A stretch of DNA of 11,626 nt from the NCBI GenBank assembly GCA_009773075.1, contig WOUX01000060.1:1226-12851 (forward strand). The letters run 5' to 3'. The notes beneath the pieces are model-generated. The model searched no databases, was not told the DNA's origin, and saw only the letters and a program-made list of their open reading frames with translations. Below, piece after piece: positions 6,579 to 11,626 of this stretch. Within the stretch, counting starts at the first letter, position 1; each line of letters begins with the position of its first letter. The position numbers were made by a program, and so were the translations under genes. This stretch comes from a bacterium. Lineage in GTDB: Bacteria; Desulfobacterota; UBA8473.

Positions 6579-6723
6579 CATCAAAACCGGAAGGTATACC
6601 AGCGCTATAACAGATATAAAGAGTATGAGTGAAGACCAGCTGCGAAAAGTATACCAGGTGAGGGAAATGGAACCATCAGAGGCACCTGAGGATTGGAAGC
6701 CGGCTGATAACACTTATCTATAA
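6556..6723 (+). pseudogene. Detached C-terminal tail of the iron-sulfur subunit
   Basis: From 6556 the frame one base on from the ferredoxin gene reads HLKTMVDNIKTGRY, SMSEDQLRKVYQVREMEP and EAPEDWKPADNTYL. These resemble the charged tail that follows the second 4Fe-4S motif in iron-sulfur subunits paired with this flavoprotein type. There is no plausible own start or ribosome-binding site at the junction. It ends 30 nt before the flavoprotein ATG, where the intact gene's stop would be expected. Confidence 0.65.
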
Positions 6724-6753
6724 AAATAAACTGGCTGATAGGAAGGTAGGAAT

Positions 6754-8424
6754 ATGCCATACCCACAAGAGTTAAAAGAATTGATTAAGGTAGTAGAGAA
6801 AACCAGATCAGAGAGAGTCGCCAGGAAAAAGAAGAATGAAGAGGTTCCCTTTCTTTCTTTGGAAGAACGCAAGAAAATACTCGACTATCACCCCGATTTC
6901 AGAGAGGAAGGACGGAGAGAGATTAAAGTCGGTCCCAGCAAAGGTTACCGAATAGCCCATGAGATGGTAGACATGCTTGAAGCAAAGAGCAGAGTTAACC
7001 CGGATCTCGTAGACCTCTCCCAGGTTGATTATGAAACCGATGTTCTCGTTATCGGAGGGGGTGGTGCAGGAACCTCAGCAGCCCTTCTTGCTCAAGAGCA
7101 GGGGGCAAAAGTAATCATCGCTACTAAACTCCGCCATGGGGATGCCAATACTATGATGGCTGAAGGGGGCATCCAGGCTGCAACTAAGGGATGGAAGGAT
7201 TCGCCTTATTATCACTACCTGGATGTTATGGGGGGTGGCCACTTCAAAAATATACCTGACCTGGTTGATACTCTTGTTACTGAAGCCCCCGATGTTATCC
7301 TGTGGTTGGGAAAGCTGGGGTGCAATTTTTCTAAGTTCCCAGACGGAACGTTAAAGACCCTCCACGGAGGTGGAACATGCAGAAAACGGATGCATTATGC
7401 TGCGGATATTACAGGGGCTGAGATCATGCGTACCATCCGTGATGAAGCGCGTAACCGCTCTCAGGATATCAAGGTAATCGAATTTTCTCCGGCCGTGGAG
7501 CTTATCCTTAACGAAAACGGAGAGTGTGCTGGGGCATTGCTTTACAATATGGAGACTGAGGAATACTTCATAGTAAAGGCCAAGGCTGTTATCATGGCGA
7601 CCGGTGGCAGTGGACGGCTTCATATCCAGAATTTCATGACCACAAATCACTACGGAGCCACCGCTGACGGCATCGTTATTGCCTACCGTGCAGGTGTGGG
7701 AATCTGTTTCCTTCATACAGTTCAATACCACCCAACAGGGGTGGTCTTCCCTGAACAGGCTGAGGGGATCCTGATTACCGAAAAATTCCGTGGGTCTGGG
7801 GCAAATCTAGTCAATATCGACGGACAGCAGTTCGTCAACGAGAGGGAGCCCCGGGATGTGGAATCAGCCGCCGTCATCAAAGAATGTGTTGAAAAAGGTA
7901 AGGGAATTCCAACTCCTACAGGTAAATTTGGGGTTTGGCTGGATTCTCCTATGATTGATATCCTGTCTGGGGAAGGTACAGTGGAGAGAGAATTTCCCGG
8001 CAAGTTTATCCTTTACAAGCGATTCGGGATTGATATATCTAAAGAGCCTATGCTTATCTATCCAACCCTCCACTATCAGAACGGAGGATTGGAATACAAG
8101 AGCAAGGGTGAAACAACACTGCCCGGGCTTTTTGTTGCTGGAGAGGTAGGAGGGGGCGTCCACGGACAAAATCGTTTGATGGGCAATTCTCTGCTGGACA
8201 TCCTGGTATTCGGAAGGATCGCTGGTAAAAGTGCTGCTGATTATGCAAAATCAAGGTCAGATATGGGAATACTTACCCTTGATCACGTCCGTGCGTATCA
8301 CAAGGGGCTTGAAGAGGCGGACATCGAGACAGATCGCGTATCTCCAATGTTACTCCCCGATTATACGTTGCCCCACGTAAAAGAGAGACAGCTTACCTCC
8401 TGCTATGTGGGGACATTGCGCTAA
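6754..8424 (+). CDS. Fumarate reductase/succinate dehydrogenase-type flavoprotein subunit
   Basis: The 556-residue protein has an N-terminal extension of about 94 residues, then the FAD-binding motif DVLVIGGGGAG (96-106). The catalytic set of fumarate reductases is present: YHPTG (His326), EPRD (Arg367), TLHYQNGG (His440) and GQNRLMGNSL (Arg474), matching E. coli FrdA His232, Arg287, His355 and Arg390. The residue that carries covalent FAD in FrdA (His before TVAAEGG) is Asn132, so FAD is probably non-covalent. The C-terminal part after the NRL motif is short (about 80 residues against about 200 in FrdA). AGGAAGGTAGG precedes the ATG. With HdrC, HdrB and the iron-sulfur protein it should form a soluble complex reducing fumarate or a similar enoate, or oxidising its product. 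The direction and the true substrate cannot be read from sequence. Confidence 0.9.
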   Translation: MPYPQELKELIKVVEKTRSERVARKKKNEEVPFLSLEERKKILDYHPDFREEGRREIKVGPSKGYRIAHEMVDMLEAKSRVNPDLVDLSQVDYETDVLVIGGGGAGTSAALLAQEQGAKVIIATKLRHGDANTMMAEGGIQAATKGWKDSPYYHYLDVMGGGHFKNIPDLVDTLVTEAPDVILWLGKLGCNFSKFPDGTLKTLHGGGTCRKRMHYAADITGAEIMRTIRDEARNRSQDIKVIEFSPAVELILNENGECAGALLYNMETEEYFIVKAKAVIMATGGSGRLHIQNFMTTNHYGATADGIVIAYRAGVGICFLHTVQYHPTGVVFPEQAEGILITEKFRGSGANLVNIDGQQFVNEREPRDVESAAVIKECVEKGKGIPTPTGKFGVWLDSPMIDILSGEGTVEREFPGKFILYKRFGIDISKEPMLIYPTLHYQNGGLEYKSKGETTLPGLFVAGEVGGGVHGQNRLMGNSLLDILVFGRIAGKSAADYAKSRSDMGILTLDHVRAYHKGLEEADIETDRVSPMLLPDYTLPHVKERQLTSCYVGTLR

Positions 8425-8436
8425 AAGAAATTTAGG

Positions 8437-8474
8437 GGTTGTTGCTCAAAGGATTTTTTGTTTGAGCAACAACC
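8437..8474 (+). terminator. 14-bp hairpin after the flavoprotein gene
   Basis: GGTTGTTGCTCAAA (8437-8450) and TTTGAGCAACAACC (8461-8474) form a perfect 14-bp stem with a 10-nt, T-rich loop, 13 nt after the stop codon. No T-run follows, so it may stabilise the 3' end rather than terminate alone. A third copy of the arm (GTTGCTCA, 8487-8494) can pair with 8463-8470 and compete with the main stem. Confidence 0.6.
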
Positions 8475-8670
8475 AGTTCTTTAGTGGTTGCTCATCAAGC
8501 CCTGGCAATCTTCCTTTTCTTGTCCAATTCAAAGGCATCTTCCGGCATTATATCCTGTCTCAAACAGAGATACCTCTATCAATTATGACAATAACACCCT
8601 TTAAAATATCATTTTACTTTTCCATATTACCGAAAACTCAGTTATTAATCAAAAGATTGTTAATTTTTGC
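8475..8670. other. Non-coding spacer with no recognised feature
   Basis: This AT-rich stretch between the operon-ending hairpin and the next promoter shows no ORF with a credible ribosome-binding site or family similarity on either strand. Apart from the hairpin arm at 8487-8494 I see nothing in it. Confidence 0.5.
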
Positions 8671-8699
8671 TTGACAAACTTTATGCTGTTTATTATATT
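8671..8699 (+). promoter_or_regulatory. Strong sigma-70-type promoter upstream of the PHP gene
   Basis: A perfect TTGACA (8671-8676) and TATATT (8694-8699, 5 of 6) are separated by the ideal 17 nt. Transcription would start near 8706 and cover the PHP gene and, as no clear promoter is seen in 9208-9279, probably also the two dehydratase-type genes. Confidence 0.6.
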
Positions 8700-8733
8700 A
8701 TTATTAGTATTCAGTTTATGAAGCATAGATTTA

Positions 8734-9207
8734 GTGAGAAAGATTGTTGAGAGGGTTAATAATCGTGGGTTGGATGGGATAGCCATTACCGAACACGATG
8801 ATAGAAATTACGGGTACCGTGTAAAGAAGATAGTCGATGAAAATTTTGAGAGTCGGGTATTGATAATACCTGGGAGAGAAATAACTGTAAAGGAAATGGG
8901 GTGGGCAGAGATGGTAGAGCTATTTCTGCCCAACGGTTCCATATTTAGATTTTTACCACATCCAAGTTATCCTTATCCAGGGGATGATGGATTTGAGTAT
9001 GACATGAATTTACTCCAGGGCATAGAGATAGGTAACGCCCTTCATGATCGCCAGATCAATAAGAAAAAGGTAAAAGAGATTTCCAAAAAATACAATCTTG
9101 TTTTGTTGAAGAATAGCGACGCCCATACCCTGGAAGAGATAGGTTCATTCCACAACGAAATCTCGTTGGAAGAACTCTACTCATTGACAAAGGATTCCCT
9201 TGCATAA
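8734..9207 (+). CDS. PHP-domain phosphoesterase-like protein, N-terminus missing
   Basis: The 157-residue frame fits the PHP (polymerase and histidinol phosphatase) fold from the first helix on: RGLDGIAITEHDD (11-23), IPGREIT (45-51), FLPHPSYP (73-80) and LKNSDAHTLEEIG (125-137). The metal ligands in these motifs are present (His21, Glu49, His76, Asp129, His131). The opening DLHxHS motif, which supplies two metal-binding His in all typical members, is absent. Upstream in this frame no start allows it, and there is little space after the promoter. The GTG at 8734 has no good ribosome-binding site; an ATG at 8718 opens another frame and stops after ten codons. I read it as a 5'-deleted copy that is probably inactive. 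PHP proteins of this size act on phosphoesters; the substrate is unknown. Confidence 0.65.
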   Translation: MRKIVERVNNRGLDGIAITEHDDRNYGYRVKKIVDENFESRVLIIPGREITVKEMGWAEMVELFLPNGSIFRFLPHPSYPYPGDDGFEYDMNLLQGIEIGNALHDRQINKKKVKEISKKYNLVLLKNSDAHTLEEIGSFHNEISLEELYSLTKDSLA

Positions 9208-9279
9208 ATCATTTCAAGGAGCTTTCTGATAAACCATCATCAAAATACTGGTAAAAGAGCCAGCCTTAGGAGGTGAAAC

Positions 9280-10533
9280 GTGACAACAAAAGTAACTGCC
9301 CCGGGTAAGAAGAATTTGCAGACGACATTAGAGATAGGGAAAGCAATTAGATCCTATTATGCAGGTGTAAAGGCAGCGAAGGAGGAAGGGAAACCCGTAA
9401 TCTGGTCTTATGGGTTAGTGCCACGGGAGATATTTCATGCGGCAGATGCCCCGGTACTCTACCTGGAGCATCTTCCACTGATGATAGGGGCGAAACAGCT
9501 GTCGGGCCGCTATATACAACTCGCTGAGGAGGAAGGATTTTCAAGAGATGTCTGTGCCTTTCACAGGTGTTTTTTGGGGTGTGCAGTTGCCAAGGATAGG
9601 GACCCATATCTTGATAAATTCTTTGTCACACCTGACCTTATAATAGCTACAAATCTTCCCTGTATGTCTGAGTCTAAATCCTTCCTTTACGCCGCTGATC
9701 ACCATGATTGCCCTTATTATTTCCTTGATGCCCCTATAAACACATGGGGGAAGGATATCCCTGATTATGCTATCGAGTACTTTGCAGGTCAGTTACAGGG
9801 GGCAATAGATTCCATGGAGGAACATGGATTAAAGGTAGACATAGAGAAACTAAAAGAGTCCATTAACCTTACTAAAAAGATGATGGGTTTATGGAACGAA
9901 ATAGACGATTGTAGAAAAGCTGTGCCTACACCCATGTCTACAATCGATGGCATAACTGCCGCTTACCCACTTATTCAACTGCCAGGGACTCAGCTCGGAG
10001 TTACTCTATTTGAAAGGTTACTTGAAGAGCTGAAGGAGAGGGTTGAAAAAAAACAAGGCGTTATTGAGGATGAAAGGTTGAGACTCATGTGGTTTGGAGT
10101 ACCACCTTTCTTTAATATGGGGCTCTTCAACTATGTTGAGAAATACGGAGCTGTTGTTGTGAAGAGTATGGTAGAATATATAGCCGGAGGGGCATTTGAT
10201 CCTTCTAAGATGGATCCAGAGAAACCCCTCGAGAGTCTTGCCTATAAGGCTCTTGTTGATATAGTAAATCCAACATATCCAAATATGGTAGATTTCATTG
10301 TAAAGGCTGTCGAAGAGTTTAAGATTGATGGACTTATAGGGGTTGTTAAGAGGACTTGTGGACTCTTGCCTGGATACATGAGATTGGTAAAAGATGAGGT
10401 ATATAAACATAAAAGAATCCCGACATCGATCTTTGACCTGGATGGTATGGATATAAGGGAGTATGACGATGTTAGTACAAAGGCCAATCTTGATTCGTTT
10501 ATTGAATCTCTACTGGCAAGCAAAAGGAGGTAA
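9280..10533 (+). CDS. 2-hydroxyacyl-CoA dehydratase/benzoyl-CoA reductase-type subunit (HgdA/B-BcrB family)
   Basis: The 417-residue protein belongs to the HgdB/BcrB/BcrC superfamily. GLVPREIFHAADA (45-57) is the typical first Rossmann-like strand and helix. Candidate [4Fe-4S] ligands are Cys92 in CAFHR (the CxxxR motif), Cys128 in ATNLPC and Cys360 in KRTCGLLPGY. In these enzymes an ATP-driven activator passes one low-potential electron to the cluster, allowing ketyl-radical dehydration of 2-hydroxyacyl-CoA or Birch-type reduction of benzoyl-CoA. The GTG start follows a perfect AGGAGGTG. The partner subunit starts three bases after its stop, with the Shine-Dalgarno sequence inside its last codons, so translation is probably coupled. 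No activator ATPase is in the window. Length is near BcrB, but dehydratase and reductase cannot be told apart by eye. Confidence 0.85.
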   Translation: MTTKVTAPGKKNLQTTLEIGKAIRSYYAGVKAAKEEGKPVIWSYGLVPREIFHAADAPVLYLEHLPLMIGAKQLSGRYIQLAEEEGFSRDVCAFHRCFLGCAVAKDRDPYLDKFFVTPDLIIATNLPCMSESKSFLYAADHHDCPYYFLDAPINTWGKDIPDYAIEYFAGQLQGAIDSMEEHGLKVDIEKLKESINLTKKMMGLWNEIDDCRKAVPTPMSTIDGITAAYPLIQLPGTQLGVTLFERLLEELKERVEKKQGVIEDERLRLMWFGVPPFFNMGLFNYVEKYGAVVVKSMVEYIAGGAFDPSKMDPEKPLESLAYKALVDIVNPTYPNMVDFIVKAVEEFKIDGLIGVVKRTCGLLPGYMRLVKDEVYKHKRIPTSIFDLDGMDIREYDDVSTKANLDSFIESLLASKRR

Positions 10534-10536
10534 TAA

Positions 10537-11626
10537 ATGGGAACTCTAGAGACAATGAAAGACATCTTCAATAACCCTAATAAGATAATCGAAGAGTGGA
10601 AAAAAGACGGAAAGAAGGTGGTCGGGCATAGTCCCGGAAGAGATAATCCATGCTGCCGGCATGTTACCCTTCCCTACCTTTGGTACCCCCGAACCTATTA
10701 AAAAGGCCGATTCCTACTTCCAACCGTGTGCCTGTGAATTCGTAAGGAACCTATTTGATCTTGCCCTGGATAAAAAATTCGGGTTTTTGGACAGCATGGT
10801 GTTATGTAACACGTGTGATGCGGTACGACATCTCTACAACATGTGGGACACCTACGTAGATTCAGTGCCCTGTTATATGGTCAACAACCCTCAAAAGATG
10901 TACGATGAATCGGGGTTTAAATTCTATCGCATGGAACTGGAGAAATTTAAGAAACTCATGGAAGATCTGAGCGGGAACAAAATAACAGATGAGTCCTTAA
11001 AAAAATCGATAGAGCTCTATGATGAAACAAGAAGATTACTCAAGGAACTGAATGACTTGAGGAAGAGGGACATCCCACCCATTTCAGGGTCTGAATTCCT
11101 GAGAACAGCAATGGCCTCCATGTTAATGCCCAAAGAAAAGGCCAACCCCTTATTGAGACAGCTCATTGACGAGGTAAAGAACAGAGAGATCAAAAATGCA
11201 GATGGTCCAAGGATTTTACTTACAGGAAGTATCATAGACAACCCTACCCTCATCGAACTGGTGGAAGATATGGGCGGTGTGGTTGTTGCTGATGATCTCT
11301 GCACCTCTGCCAAATACTTCTGGTATACAACAAAGCCAAATAATGATCCCATGGATGCCATTGTCAGGTTTAATTTGGAGAGAACCCTTTGTGCTTGTGC
11401 GCATCCGTCAGAGGACAGGTATGATTATCTTCAAGGACTTATAAGGGAGTTTAACATTGATGGTGTTATCTATTTCAACATAAAATACTGTCATCCTTTT
11501 GTATATGAATCGGCGATTTTCAGGAAAAAACTGGAGGGAGAAGTTCCCACCTTAACACTCGAGGTAGACCACAGTCTTTCAGGGCTGGGACAATTGAAAA
11601 CCAGAGTTCAAGCTTTTATAGAAATG
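10537..11626 (+). CDS. Second HgdB/BcrC-type subunit, frameshifted near the N-terminus and cut by the window end
   Basis: ATG at 10537 follows AAGGAGG by 6 nt. The first frame reads a normal start (GTLETMKDIF, EEWKKDGKKVVG) and then, as HSPGRDNPCC, stops at 10699-10701. From 10628 another frame gives IVPEEIIHAAGMLPFPTFG and stays open for 333 codons to the window end. It contains PCACEFVR, LCNTCDAVRHL and YFNIKYCHPF with the cluster cysteines of this family, and ends in the family C-terminal part (LKTRVQAFIEM). Relatives carry about four residues (of the GYFxx type) between the two pieces, so a deletion of about 10 or 11 nt, rather than a single-base error, fits best. If real, the subunit is lost. 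An internal ATG at 10661 could start a shortened protein but lacks the first strand. Intact, it would pair with the preceding subunit. Confidence 0.82.

Noticed and set aside
6436..6723. A 95-codon ORF starting at 6436 as an independent gene
   Set aside because: Its first 40 codons overlap the conserved 4Fe-4S region in the wrong frame. Only the part from 6556 is meaningful, as the displaced tail of the iron-sulfur subunit.
7351..7731. Minus-strand ORFs opposite the flavoprotein (for example 7351-7731)
   Set aside because: These are shadows of a strongly conserved plus-strand gene and show no family motifs.
8475..8570. A 17-codon minus-strand ORF (MPEDAFELDKKRKIARA)
   Set aside because: A weak AGGA lies before its ATG, but it is too short, has no promoter and no recognisable relative, so chance is the best explanation.
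8405..8674. An 89-codon plus-strand ORF after the flavoprotein
   Set aside because: It overlaps the flavoprotein end and runs through the hairpin and AT-rich spacer, with no ribosome-binding site or family features.

Overview
The window looks like chromosomal DNA of a strictly anaerobic bacterium of fairly low G+C content. The gene content suggests a Desulfobacterota-like or syntrophic/sulfate-reducing lineage, but this rests on gene content alone and no marker gene is present. The themes are acyl-CoA chemistry (a B12-type acyl-CoA mutase, a crotonase, a two-subunit 2-hydroxyacyl-CoA dehydratase/benzoyl-CoA-reductase-type enzyme) and low-potential electron transfer (HdrC, HdrB, a 2Fe-2S/4Fe-4S protein, a fumarate-reductase-type flavoprotein). 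No rRNA, tRNA, CRISPR array, transposase or phage gene was seen.

Layout. Minus strand, 1-2080: a promoter (2053-2080) reads toward a small ORF, a 5'-truncated LivK-type solute-binding protein (787-1794) and the N-terminal third of a methylmalonyl-CoA-mutase-family protein (1-749, running off the window, TTG start). Plus strand, 2274-4364: a Mut7-C/zinc-ribbon protein, a PlsC-type acyltransferase and an enoyl-CoA hydratase/isomerase. Two short non-coding repeats (2748-2882 and 4399-4508) with the same inverted ends lie in this part; the first supplies the C-terminus of the Mut7-C gene.

Plus strand, 4568-8474: a promoter, then hdrC-like, hdrB-like, ferredoxin-type and flavoprotein genes, closed by a 14-bp hairpin. 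This resembles thiol:fumarate reductase with its iron-sulfur subunit split over separate genes, and it has no membrane anchor. Plus strand, 8671-11626: a strong promoter, a PHP-domain protein lacking its first metal motif, and two adjacent subunits of the HgdB/BcrB/BcrC superfamily, the second frameshifted and cut by the window end.

Two points stand out. The mutase has lost the substrate-defining residues of methylmalonyl-CoA mutase (Tyr89 and Arg207 positions are Val and Cys), so its substrate is probably not methylmalonyl-CoA. Four genes (solute-binding protein, ferredoxin, PHP protein, second dehydratase subunit) show truncation, deletion or frameshift, while their neighbours are intact with good ribosome-binding sites. 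This points to gene decay or to assembly errors.
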